A stretch of 33,506 bases of DNA from Willaertia magna (lineage: Eukaryota > Heterolobosea > Eutetramitea > Acrasida > Naegleriidae), in contig CADWAF010004157.1 of assembly GCA_902984215.1 (NCBI GenBank), positions 1 to 33,506 of the forward strand. The letters run 5' to 3'. Numbering within the stretch: the stretch's first letter is position 1; each line of letters begins with the position of its first letter. Position numbers and translations under genes: made by a program. Under the pieces are notes generated by a model, which did not search any database, was not told the DNA's origin, and worked only from the letters and a program-made list of their open reading frames with translations. Positions 8,902-19,524 of the stretch are shown here, one piece after another.

Positions 8902-9735
8902 CTATTTATTAATATTAAGGAAACAGTCAACCATGAATATATTGTCACTTTCACTCAGTATTGGAGAAGTAGTTAAAGGTTCAAAAAGAATTTGTTGAAT
9001 TTTGTCAACTAATTGATTAATTGGTGGTCTGTACTTTTCCATAATATTTTTCTTATGTGGTATTAAAATCCATGAATACAATACATTGTAAAAAGTAGCC
9101 TTCTTATTGAAGAGAAATAAATCTTCACTGGCATTACTATTTCCCTCTTCCAACAAACTACTGAATGACCATAAATCATCATTATAGTTATCATTATTAT
9201 TTGGTTCGTAATCTTTCTTCTTTTGAAGTAGATAAATCGCTGGTTGAGCCATTCCATAAGGATATAAAAAAGGGTAACGAGTTTTTAATGAGGGAGTAAT
9301 GAAAATGTCCAATTCATTAGCTAATTCATTACGGTGGTCAATGAAAACATCAAATTTATAATTACAAGGTTCGGTAAGTTGTACTTGTGAAGTGAATGCA
9401 ACAATTTTTCCTCCCAGTTGATTAATAGTTTCAATAAATTTACAGTTGTTATTTACATCGTTTAAATAGTATTTACAGTAAGTACTCCAATCACCTTGAA
9501 AGTAAATTAAAACAAGAAAGTGATTAGAATTCAGTAAGTTCTTTAATAGCGAAATTGAAGAAGATGAAAGAGACGTATCCTCTCCAACTACTTCATAGTT
9601 TAAACTATTACTCGTATTTATGTTATCGTTGTTTATATTATTATTCAATAGTATCATGTTTTCTTCCAGCTCGTTAAAAGGGGGCGGTATGTTATTGTCT
9701 GTAAGTAAATTTATAGAAGGTTCAAAGAGAAGCAT
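8902..9735 (-). CDS. Thioredoxin-fold AhpC/TSA-like protein with degenerate active site
   Basis: A 277-residue protein. Residues ~60-190 have the strand-helix pattern of the thioredoxin/peroxiredoxin fold: FLVLIYFQGDWSTYCKYYL, then IETINQLGGKIVAFTSQ, a DVFIDHRNELANEL segment and PYGMAQPAIYLLQKKKDYEP. Many AhpC/TSA-type proteins have GDWCPYC at the first site; here it is GDWSTYC, with Ser84 in place of the peroxidatic-type cysteine and Cys87 kept. Peroxidase activity is therefore doubtful, though a single-Cys redox or structural role is possible. The first ~55 residues are Asn-rich and probably disordered. Start is the first ATG of the frame. It is head to head with the orphan gene at 10640 across a 0.9-kb gap. 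Confidence 0.6.
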   Translation of the reverse strand: MLLFEPSINLLTDNNIPPPFNELEENMILLNNNINNDNINTSNSLNYEVVGEDTSLSSSSISLLKNLLNSNHFLVLIYFQGDWSTYCKYYLNDVNNNCKFIETINQLGGKIVAFTSQVQLTEPCNYKFDVFIDHRNELANELDIFITPSLKTRYPFLYPYGMAQPAIYLLQKKKDYEPNNNDNYNDDLWSFSSLLEEGNSNASEDLFLFNKKATFYNVLYSWILIPHKKNIMEKYRPPINQLVDKIQQILFEPLTTSPILSESDNIFMVDCFLNINK

Positions 9736-10639
9736 TAAAGGCTTTTTGTTTTTTAGTTTTTAACTTTTTGAAAACAGGGTTTCCTCTATTTATAAAAAAT
9801 TACACAGGTAAGGCCTTTATGAAAATTAGACCGAAATGAGTAGTTTTTGAAAATGCACTTTCGTTTCAGCTTGAGAAAATGAGAAGAAAAAGTTTGAATT
9901 TTTACGTTTGGACTTTCCTTGGTGTTTCGCAACTGCTTGGTTGAGTGCTAGCTTGTCAATTAAATATACTTATTGAACGGAGAAGGTTTTCCTTTACAGA
10001 AACAGTATAAACGTAAGTGGATTACAGGGCTTGTTGTATACTTGACTTGCAATGTACTTCGAGAGTGGTTTCAGTTGACAATCAATTGACAGTTGGTGTT
10101 TAATTATTTTGTTTGTGATGAGAATTGCGAGATGAGAAAATAATAACAGTATTTAATTGATTGACCTATTGTATAACAAATGTTTTAATCATTAAATTCA
10201 TTTCTGTCTGAACAACTCTTTTGGCTATTTTACAGAACCAGAAAGTGAGGTAAACTTTTGTGGTCTCTTCGTTGTAAGAAATCAATTCTTCACAATTACA
10301 ATTACATTTCTATTGGACTTCTTTTTGGCATGTTTTTCAAATTTGAAGGGTTACAAATCTCATAATCTTAACAGCCGGACTGCAAAAAAAGTTGATTTAT
10401 TCTAACGTGGTACAAAAGGGAGTGACATTTGCTCGACTTGTCATAAGCCAAATGATGACTTTAGTAGAACTTTGATAGCACAAGCACGTTCATTTGAATT
10501 GTCTGAAAAAAAAACCTCCATCACAGCAAACTGCTACCACCACATTTTCAACTTCAAATTAAAATTGGCGCCTCATTACCCTTAAAAAAAGATGAACTAT
10601 ATAGAATAGAGTCATAGGCTTGCTTTCAATACAAAAACA
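9736..10639. other. 904-bp divergent intergenic region
   Basis: No frame here has coding character. Being between two divergent starts, it must contain both promoters. A TATA-like CTATATAG lies at 10597-10604, about 35 bp before the ATG at 10640, and TTGACA occurs twice in a short stretch near 10075-10092. The base composition is less A/T-run rich than the short spacers elsewhere in the window. No tRNA or other RNA gene was recognised; a weak box C/D-like pair was rejected. Confidence 0.4.
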
Positions 10640-11815
10640 ATGAATTATACAACTAATCAATTCATTAAACTGTTAAATGTTGTATTTTACACTAGTGGTT
10701 TACTGTTTGCTGTAGGTTTAACTTGGAAATATATCCTCAAAAAGGTTTTGTATGCTTTGAGAACTTTTAAGCCTTCTTCATCTCACACGCCATCATCATT
10801 CACAACAACATCGGCAACATCACATAGTAAACAACAGCAACGGAATTCTTCATATGAAATTTATCTACCAGTACCATACATTGATCTTCACAAACTCTTT
10901 CCTTCACATCTATTCACATCTCCACAATTTAAAGTAGATTATCTAAATCAAATAGCTAAACAAATTGATTTTCTTCATAAAAATTATATCCATTATATGA
11001 ATAAAGTATCAACAACATCAACAGCTAATACTAATCTAAATGATCCAAACCAATCATCACTTTCTTCAAAAACTACATTTCAAAAACGAATCCTTCCCAT
11101 CATGATCAAACAAAAATTTCAACTCGGAAAGACTTTACTACTACGAGATTTGCGAGATGGTATAGAATCCACTCAATTAAAAATTGAAATGTACAGACAA
11201 CAAGTTAAACAATTATTTAAACGTATTCCTCCCGAATTTTTCATTCTAAACCAAAAGTTTTCTCCTTACTATTGGATCTTGACAGATTTTGATTATAAGA
11301 TTATGCCTCCTTTTCTAAGAAATTTTATTCTCTTTACTAATACAACAAATACTAATACTCTTATGGATCCTTTAGTTAATAGTACCATGGGTTATAATAC
11401 TTTAGGCAATCCTTATCAGTTCTCTTCTTTTGGGTTAAATGGTAATTCGTATTATCCCAATAGGATGACAGGGAGTAATTATAGTAACCATACATTAGAT
11501 AATAATCAAATGTTAAACATGATATTAAGAGAGTTTAAAATCTTTTTTTCTTCACACCAAAGTCTTCAACATAGATTTAACTTTATGTTTCATTCTTTCA
11601 TCAAAAAGGAAGGTTATATTATTGAAAAGAGTGATTTAAAAACTTTAAAAGATGAATTTAGACTTAAATGTTATTTATTGTTAAAAAAGAGAAGAAGGAT
11701 TGCAAAAAAGAAAATTAAAACAATACGAATGAGGAATATTCGTCCCTTAGAAAGAGAAAAAAGTCAAATGGTAACACAATTCAATAGACTTACGAATCTC
11801 AGTTTACAGTTGTAG
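10640..11815 (+). CDS. Orphan membrane-anchored protein, function unknown
   Basis: A 391-residue frame with no domain I recognise. A single likely membrane helix lies near the N-terminus (about residues 13-33, VVFYTSGLLFAVGLTW), followed by basic residues and a Ser/Thr/His-rich linker (~45-70). The middle has aromatic, Pro-rich segments (IPPEFFILNQKFSPYYWILT) and an Asn/Tyr/Ser-rich low-complexity stretch (~235-290). The last 60 residues are very basic (LLKKRRRIAKKKIKTIRMRN). This suggests a protein tethered to an internal membrane with a long soluble, perhaps nucleic acid- or acidic-surface-binding, C-terminus; that is inference. It uses more C-ending codons in its first half than its neighbours. 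Flanked by the two largest gene-free gaps in the window. Stop TAG. Confidence 0.65.
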   Translation: MNYTTNQFIKLLNVVFYTSGLLFAVGLTWKYILKKVLYALRTFKPSSSHTPSSFTTTSATSHSKQQQRNSSYEIYLPVPYIDLHKLFPSHLFTSPQFKVDYLNQIAKQIDFLHKNYIHYMNKVSTTSTANTNLNDPNQSSLSSKTTFQKRILPIMIKQKFQLGKTLLLRDLRDGIESTQLKIEMYRQQVKQLFKRIPPEFFILNQKFSPYYWILTDFDYKIMPPFLRNFILFTNTTNTNTLMDPLVNSTMGYNTLGNPYQFSSFGLNGNSYYPNRMTGSNYSNHTLDNNQMLNMILREFKIFFSSHQSLQHRFNFMFHSFIKKEGYIIEKSDLKTLKDEFRLKCYLLLKKRRRIAKKKIKTIRMRNIRPLEREKSQMVTQFNRLTNLSLQL

Positions 11816-12493
11816 TTTTTAAATTACTGTACTGATATATTCTTTAATTTTTCTCAAATTTATTCAATTTATTAACTTTTATCGTAGTGAAGTGCTTTAA
11901 TGTGATATTTAGTTTACTATTTAGAAAAGAAGATACCTTTTAATTATCTATTTAATTATTTACTGGGCATTTCAGTGACTAAATAGCAAGGCTTGACTTC
12001 ACTTGGGGGAATCGCTGTAAGACCGATTAAAGGATTCACACCCCAAATTTTTTGGCCAAATTGCACATTGAAGAAATGCTAAAAGCCTAAATAGTAATGG
12101 GGATCTCATTATTTGATGGATATGCAACAGTTTAGCCAATCAAATGAATCCAGTTCTCTTTTTGGCTACGTCAAGTGTCAGAGAAGGCATAAAAAATTTT
12201 TTTAAGAGAGATCCAACAAAGCCATAATCTAAGCAATAACATTAAAAAAAACAAAACAAACAATTTTAACACAAAACGGATTTGTGTTTATTGTGGCCAT
12301 TAATTAATCTACCATTAGTTAATCAACGTTTTGATCTCCAAAGAACTTTTCACACAAAGTAGTAAAGCGCTTTTTTGCTGCCTAGCTGCCTGCCTGTATT
12401 ATTAATCCATATATTTGTAATTTATTATTATTAACATAGTTTAGCACTGTTACTACAGCAGTCGTTTGTACAAAGTATAATCAACGTATTATT
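11816..12493. other. 678-bp intergenic region upstream of the homeobox gene
   Basis: No coding frame. This is the 3' flank of the orphan gene and the 5' regulatory region of the homeobox gene. A CCAAT box-like element is at 12136-12140, several TAAT/TTAAT motifs cluster at 12300-12325, and a short GCTGCCTAGCTGCCTGCCTG direct-repeat stretch lies near 12377-12396. It is long relative to the usual ~50-250 bp spacing here, which would fit a gene under complex control. All motif meanings are inference. Confidence 0.35.
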
Positions 12494-13750
12494 ATGACAA
12501 CAAAAAGATCCAAGCAACAACAAATGAAACAAGAAGCATCACCAATGGTTGAAGATAATAATCAAGAAGAATGTATAACAACTAAAGATGAAGATCTCCT
12601 TGAGGAAGAGATTTCTTCTCCAACTACAAGCTCTTCATCATCAACAAGTGTAGTTGAAGCAAGTGAACAACAACAAGAAAAGAAACAAGGAAGTAAGAAA
12701 AGAAAGGGATATCCAAAGGAAATTACAAAGATACTGAATGATTGGTTTTATTCTCATGTTACTGCACCATATCCAAGGTAAGTTTAGATTTTTATGACTT
12801 TTTGATTGATTGACTGTTTTTATTATAGTGAAGAAGAAAAGAAAGAATTAGTTAATACTACAAAGCTTTCCTTATTACAAATCAACAATTGGTTTTCTAA
12901 CAAACGTGTAAGATATAAGAGAAAACTCCAAAAGGAAGGCCAAGAAGTAATTGAAGGAATTGATATCAACCAAGCCTTTAGATCAATCAAGAAAACGAAT
13001 AAGAACAGTGAAAAGAAGGATGCTAATGAATCTGCAACTACTTCTCCTAAACGTAAGAAGTCTAGTTCTTCATCAAGCTCAAAGGACAGTAAGAAGAAGA
13101 AAGTTTCAAAGAGTAACAATAATACTACCACTATTACAAATACAGTGAGTAACAATGAGGTAGTACCAAAAGAGGAGAGCAGTAGTGCTTCATCATCAAC
13201 AAGTAATAATGAACAACAACAAGTAATGTTAACAACAAGCAATAAGATTTCTCCAATGAATGTAGAAGATGCTAAAGTGTCTAGCAGTCCAGTTCAAATT
13301 GAAATACCAACCAATAACCAACAACAACAAGAAGATCAACCAAAGAAGATTGATTTCTTTGAGTCACTGCAGCAAGCCGGAGTTGTTTTACCAACTAACC
13401 AACAAGCAGTGTTTGTACCACCATATTATATGCATGCATACGTAGATCCATATACTCACATGATTAACCCATATATTGCGTATGGTTCTTATCCTCCACA
13501 AGCATGCTTCCATCATCCACCAGTGGCTTATGCCACCAACTGTAGAAAAGAAGATTACTGGAATTATTTTGAGTTAGAAAGTGGAAGTATTGATGAAAAT
13601 GCTTATGAACAACAATGTCTCCAAGAATTAGTGAACAATGTACAAAATAATAACTTAGGAATAACACTAGAAACTGAAGAGACAGACGGTTTATTTACAT
13701 CTAATCTTAATATTCCAGGTGATGACTATCTACAGTTTTTCAACAATTAA
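12494..13750 (+). CDS. TALE-class homeodomain transcription factor, PBC-like
   Basis: Exons 12494-12777 and 12829-13750 flank a 51-bp GTAAGT...TAG intron and give 401 residues. The intron falls inside the homeodomain, and splicing restores it exactly. The domain (about residues 68-130) has the three-residue TALE loop with the Pro-Tyr-Pro signature (SHVTAPYPSEEEKKEL) and the recognition helix INNWFSNKRVRYKRKL. Trp48, Phe49, Asn51 and Arg53 (homeodomain numbering) are present; position 50 is Ser. The ILNDWFYSHVTAPYPSEE and NKRVRYKRK segments are closer to the PBX/PBC type (ILNEYFYSH, GNKRIRYKK) than to Meis, TGIF or Iroquois. N-terminus: acidic and Ser/Gln-rich. After the domain: Lys/Ser-rich nuclear-type segments, Gln and Asn runs, and a Tyr/Pro-rich tail suited to activation. 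No PBC-A/B cofactor domain was recognised. Confidence 0.9.
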
Positions 13751-13841
13751 ATAATCCAGTTCTTAAACAACTGAACTGTTAAAACCTTGTATACTAAACT
13801 GTTTTTCTAATTTTTGTTTCTTAATAAAAGTTTATTGCTTT

Positions 13842-16276
13842 TTAACCATAGAATAAGTCTTCGCAATCAATTAGTTGGTAAATCCTCTGCACATAAGGCA
13901 AAAGTTTGATCTTGCTGCCTAAAATCCTTTCTACACCCTTGTGAAGACGATTATCCTCTTCTTCATTGTCTTTCAATTCAAAGTCTCTAAGATATCTGTA
14001 AAGTTCAACAAATGTGGTTTCCCCAAATTTATGTTCACAATACTTTCTTAGTGATTCTATTCTCATGCTTAGTTCAATTTGTTTTTTCTTTAAAGTTTCC
14101 AAATCAGGGGAGCTTTCTGAGGTAATAATCCTTGTTGGCGTGCTTAGCTTGTTGTTCCCAGACAACTGAGAAGAAGTAAAGGTTTGTGTGGCAGGTATTA
14201 TATTAATTTTTGGTATATTGTCAGAGTTTAATATATCTATCATTGGTGTAATAGGTCTATCTTCTTTAATCTCTTTGGCTACTTCCTCGTTTGTTTTAAC
14301 TTCTTTAATTTCCACATTTCTTTTACTCACAAACAATTCCACTTCAGGAATAGTTCTGTTGAGATAAGGGTCGGAGGTTTGTTTCTTTTTGTTGTCAACA
14401 ACAAGTATGTCTGAAGGTTGTTGTTGAAGACCAGGAACAACAATTTCTACATTAACATTTTCCTTGGTATTCATTTTCTTTTTTTGATTTTTGATAAAAT
14501 CCTTAAAGTCTTGTCTTTGCTTTTCAATTTGTTCTTTACGTTTTCTTTCTTTTTCTTCCTCTTCTTCTTTTCGTTTATCATTTAGTTTTTCTTCTTTCTT
14601 TTCTGTTTTCTTACTTTCTATTGGTATAGGTTCTTCTGGGTCTTCTTGTTCTCCAGCAATTAAGGCCTTCATTTTATTTGGGCGTCTTTTGATTTCTTTC
14701 ATTTTCTTCATATGGTCTAGCATTTTCTTCTTTTCTTCTTCTTTCTTCCTTTGTTTTTCGTTCTTTTTCTCTTCCAAAAATTTTTTCTTTTTTTCTTCAC
14801 TCTCTGAACCAACTACGTTTTTAAGCCACTTTTGTCTTTCGTCGTCTTTTTTCTTTTTCTCTTTTAAACGTTCATCTTCTGATGACCTATTTTCCTTTGC
14901 GTTGACAATAGCCTTGTTCTTAGGAATCACGTGTTGTTTGTTAATTATTTCACTAATGTCCACAGCAGAAGGCTTTTGAATTGGAGGGCCTCTTGGAGAT
15001 GGGTCAACTGGAATCTTCGGTATGTCTTTTTTTAATTCCTTTACAGGAAGGGCAACTGGGGCTTTTGGAGGGATTATTTGGTTTTGTTGTGACACCTTTC
15101 TCTTATTTTCCAGCATTTGTTCATAATATTCTTTTCTGTTTTTAAGCCTTTCATTTCCCTTTTCCTTTTTTTCTTCCAAATGCTTTTGAAGTTGCATTTT
15201 AGATACAGTATCAATTGCTTTTTGTTTTGAGGGATGTAATTTTTTGTAAAGACTATCTAGCTCTTTCTGTTTTTCTTCTACCCACTTTAAATCTCTTTTT
15301 GCCTTAGGTTGCTCAACTGAAGATGAGACTTTTTGTTTTGTTATAATTAATTTTGTTACTACCTCTTGAATAAAGGGAAGTGAAACGATTTCGTCCAAGG
15401 TCGGTCTCAACGTAGGGTCTTTTTGTAACATTGACGAAATTAAATCTTTCAAATTATTACTATAAAAAGATGGCAGAGGTGGATATGTTCCCCTCAATAT
15501 TTTAAGTATTAAAGCAGGTAAATTTTGTCCATTAAACGCGTGTCTTTTTGTTGAAATCTCATATAATACACAACCGAGAGCCCAAACATCACTCTTCTGG
15601 TTATAAGGTTTATCTTCACAAAGTTCTGGGCTAAGATAATAAGGAGTACCAATTACTGTTCTGGCAAACTCAGTTTGTGAGGTAAGAATTTTAGCTATCC
15701 CAAAATCTCCTAGTTTAATATTGTTATCCTTAGTCAGAAATATATTTTGAGTTTTTAAATCTCTTTTTTGGCAAAGTTAATTGATCTAAATTATTAACGT
15801 ATTACATACCTATGCAAAATATTATTATCATGAACATGCTTTAAAGCTAAAGTTATTTGAGTAAACCAAATAATTATTTGCTTAAAAATCTTTAGTAAAC
15901 AGATATTTTCTTAAATACTTACTTCTTCGGGAAAGAATGTATTTGTGTTCTTAATTTTAGTAAATATATCCCCTTTTTCTGCGTATTCCATGATTATATT
16001 TAAATAACCATCTTTACTTTGAAAGTATTCATAATAGGCAATTATATATTCATGTTTTAATTTTTGCAGGACCTGGACTTCATTTAAGGCTCCTTGTTGT
16101 TCATCTTTACTCAGTTCATTCATATTAATTCTTTTCATAACATACTGTTTCCCATCTTTCTCGCATAGTATTGCTTTCCCAAATGATCCTGTTCCTATTA
16201 CTTTTATCATTTTGTAGTGTTTTTCATCAAGGGTTTGAGGAGAGGGAAGCCTGTCATTCTCCTTCATATTTTGCAT
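13842..16276 (-). CDS. NIMA-related kinase, NEK1-like
   Basis: Three exons in minus order: 16276-15923, 15880-15810 and 15762-13842, with introns of 42 and 47 bp. Joined, they give 781 residues with an uninterrupted kinase domain. Seen in order: glycine loop GTGSFG (28-33), VMKR lysine (Lys48), HRDLKTQN (141-148, the HRD arginine codon split by intron 2), DFG (161-163), IGTPYYLSPEL and DVWALGCVLYE. These are NEK-family features. A long charged coiled coil of Lys/Glu follows (~300-600), then a C-terminal module beginning LRKYCEHKFGETTFVELYRYLRD that resembles the end of vertebrate NEK1. NEK1 relatives act at basal bodies, cilia and in DNA damage responses. It ends 91 bp from the convergent homeobox gene and starts 49 bp after IQCH, with which it shares a strand and a flagellar association. 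Confidence 0.9.
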
Positions 16277-16325
16277 TTTTTAATAATCTATTGGAGGGAA
16301 TACAAAGAATATACTTTTAATTGGA

Positions 16326-19300
16326 TTAACGATTGATTTTGTTAGCTAATTCACGAGAGCATTCTACAACAGCTTGAACATTAGAGTCTTCATTCACCAA
16401 TTCTCCATCATTATTGAGATGAGAGGAGATAAACTCAACAAAACTAGAAAATGACATAATGGCATCCTTAGCAGTTTTAGAAATACATAATACTCCAAGT
16501 TGACCTTTAAGTAATGATTCAGTTATTTGGAAAATGATACCATTTCTTGTTTGTGCATCAAAGGAAAATCCTCTTTGCTTGCATTGATGGAAAAATGTTG
16601 GGTGATGCCAACTACTTATCATAGGATGTCTTATTAAGTGACAAAATACGTAGCTTTTCTTCAATCTTTCTGATGTATGTGTTTCAATATCAGTATTTTT
16701 GTTGAAAAAACCGGTTTGTGGGTCCATGTGGCCTTGAGTTAGATGTTCAAATATTCTATGAAATAGTGAGTTATCAGTTAATTGTAATTTAAGGTCAACA
16801 GCCCATATTTTCAAATTTTCATTTTCAACAAAGGCAATATAGTCTATTGATATATACCCTATTATTTTTTTTGTATAGCAAACTCTAGCTATAGCCACAG
16901 AAGCTTCCCTTAATGCTTCAAAAGGAACAGAATAGTGAGGAAATGCCGCTCCAATGCAACAGTATTGAGGGTAAATTAATTGTTCTTGAACTGATAATAT
17001 TTTGATATCTCCATTAGGTTCAATGAATAGATTAACTGTAGGAGAGCCAACTACGTTTTCTGCAATAGCTTCTATGCTACCACCGCCTGCTTGCTTGAAA
17101 GCTTTAATAAAACTACTCCAATTAGGATACACATAAGAAGACACAATGTGCGCCCTTAAATGAAGGAAATCTTTTAGCTCAAAATACAGTCTATCCCTCA
17201 CCACATCAAGGTCATAAGAGGTATTTAGTTCTGACGATCTTTCACCATGAATTTTATGTTTTCCATCCTCTGAAAGACATTTAATTCTACTGGTGTCTAA
17301 GAAAGCGTGACCTCTTCCATATGATTCGTTGTCTATTTTAATAATCCACCTTTTGTATTGAGGAACTTCAAGTATTTTCTTTGAAAGGTGTAGAAGTAAT
17401 TCACTTTCTTCTATAATATCATGTGCACCTGGTGGCACATTTACATCAGCTTGAGTAAATATACGTTTGCTTCCAGACTTCGTTCCATAAACTGTTGCAG
17501 AAACAGGGTCAGGACCAAGTATTGGAACTTGTAATTTTACAGCTAATCGCAAATCATCTTTACCCATTCTACCAGCAATAATGTACGCTTTCTTTCCCAT
17601 AACCAATGTTCTAATATGCCTTATGGTTCTGGCAGAATAGTATACAGCAGCTGCAAGAGAAATGTTTCCAGAAAAAAAAGAGGTGTTTTCAGGAACTATA
17701 AATTTAACTCTTTTCATTGGTTGTTCTATTCCAACAAGCTCAAGCAGCTTCTGGGCATAGCCTATAGCATCTTCATCTAGTGGCTCCATTGTTATATAAA
17801 TAATTTCAACATTCGGATCTATTAGGTCAAACAATCTTAAAATCTGAGAATTTTGGGTTGACTTAAACTTTGGAAAGGTTTTTCTTACATTTTCATCAAA
17901 GCTTAGAGAATTCATATGAATAATTACTCTTTTCCCTTTTTTAATAGTATCCCAATTTTTTTTGAAATCATCCATTTTAGCTCGCCACTTATATTCTTCA
18001 TCTCTCAGTTTTTTCTATCTCAGTCAATAACAAAAATATTGATTATTGATTACTTACTTTCAGTTTTTCTCTGGTCCTTAGTAAATTAAGTCTTACGAAC
18101 CATTGTCTTTGTATGAGTTTTGCTTTTTCGTTTTGCATCTTCAGTATTTGAAACCTTTTTCGTTGTATGTACCCTTTCCAATGCCTTTGTATTGTAATAG
18201 CTGCTAAGGCTTTACCATTTCTACCTTTGTATTTAACTTCTGGAAGATTTATAAGAGGGGCAACGGTATCATAGTTGACTACGCACCCCAAAAGCTGACT
18301 AACCGAGGGACTCTCTATCTCTAATTCAGCAAGTTTAGCTACCTTTTTACCGTCAACATATACCAGAGGAGCCCCATAGTTTTTAAAGAGCTTTTCCAAA
18401 AGTTTCAAAATTGTTAGTATATTCCCCCAATTGTATTCAAAAGTTCTTTGATATGAAATAAATTCAGGTGTTGTGCTCAACATTGAACCGTGACGTATAA
18501 TTACATGATGCAAACTGTATTCATCCATTAAATCCAAATAATTTCTAACATTTTTGGAATTTGTAGGTGGATTAGTTTGTGACATACTAATGGTTGGTGA
18601 AGTTACTTTTCCTGGTTTTGGAGAGGGATAAATACTATAAATTTTTTGATTTCCAAATGGTACAACTGGAGGATTAAGACTGACCTTAATTGTTTCTTTC
18701 TTTGAATCATCTTCATTAAATATTGTTAAAGGAGCATTGATAATATCAAGTTTGAAATTTCCCATATCTTCCTTTGTGTCGGCAAGGGTTTGTACAGTTC
18801 TTTTTACAAATTGTTCTTTATAAGGGTGAAGTTTGGCTTGGGTAGAAATCATTGGAGTTTGATCTTTAGAAACAAGTAAAGATTGGTCCGCAAATGAGGG
18901 AATAATTTTTCTATGAATTAAATTAATTATTCCATCTTTTAAATCATTCTCCGTTAATTGTTTAAGAGTAATTTTAGAAGGAAGAGTATTGGTTTTGTGA
19001 AAATTAGCTGTATTAATTTTTCTACCTTGGTTTGCACTACCTGCTGTTCTTTTCCTAATTTTAGTAGGTAAAGGTACACTATAATCCCTGTTCAATAGAT
19101 CTCTTGTTTCTTTTTGCCATTTATTAGGATCCAATAATACTGACATTCTTTGAGACTGCCTTATCTTTTCAAGGTAAGTTCTAGGTCTATTATTATTTCT
19201 GAAATCATTATAATTTTCATCTATCTCTTTATTTTCTTCGGGTCCTATTACTGACATTTTTTGAAATTGATTTAGAGGATGAGAAAATACTTTACTACTA

Positions 19301-19434
19301 TTTAATTTATTGTTTGTATTTACATGAGGAGAAACTTTTCTTGAATATTGGTGTACTGTTGTAGTATGATTTTCTAAAGGTGATACAGAAGACGGTGAAG
19401 ATAAAATGCTTGGACTTCCCTTAGATGAGCTCAT
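16326..19434 (-). CDS. IQCH: IQ motif-containing protein H (IQCH) homologue
   Basis: Two exons, 19434-18058 and 18014-16326, joined over a 43-bp GTAAGT...TAG intron, make one 1021-residue protein; human IQCH is about the same length. Without the intron, two separate frames appear. Exon 1 ends in IQ motifs (AITIQRHWKGYIQRKRF and a second, AKLIQRQWFVRL), the calmodulin-binding part, and splices in phase 0 to a KKLRDEEYKWRAK linker. Exon 2 carries the conserved C-terminal domain: VIIHMNSLS, EIIYITMEPLDEDAIGYAQK, the signature YGTKSGSKRIFTQADVNVPP, RWIIKIDNESYGRGHAF, and RHPMISSWHHPTFFHQCKQ. IQCH is a sperm/flagellum-associated protein in animals. Residues 1-290 are Ser/Thr/Pro/Asn-rich. Divergent from the TPR gene across 90 bp. 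Confidence 0.9.
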
Positions 19435-19524
19435 TTTTTTTGTTAGAGCGGGAAAAAAGAACGCTACGAAATTTAAAACAAAAATTTAAAAAAAAAATTG
19501 CTTTGTTGTTAATGGGGAGGGCAA
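19435..19524. promoter_or_regulatory. Compact bidirectional promoter region (IQCH / TPR gene)
   Basis: Only 90 bp separate two divergent ATGs, so both promoters and leaders must lie here or overlap the genes. The segment has A-runs on both strands and an out-of-frame ATG at 19512 upstream of the TPR start. No named element is visible. Role inferred from orientation; co-regulation of the two genes is possible. Confidence 0.4.

Noticed and set aside
10452..10506. Possible box C/D snoRNA: ATGATGA at 10452-10458 and CTGA at 10503-10506
   Set aside because: The flanks do not pair into a terminal stem, and both boxes are short enough to occur by chance in 900 bp.
12802..12814. TTGATTGAT / TGATTGAC in the homeobox-gene intron, resembling PBX target sites (autoregulation)
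   Set aside because: The same ATTGACTG core occurs in the IQCH intron at a similar place, so a splicing branch point explains it better.
12823..13242. 139-codon minus-strand frame opposite the homeobox gene
   Set aside because: Leu/Ser/Phe repeats are the antisense of Lys/Ser/Glu/Asn codons in the real gene.
14491..14979. 162-codon plus-strand frame opposite the NEK coiled coil
   Set aside because: Ser/Phe repeats are the antisense of the Lys/Glu-rich coiled coil.
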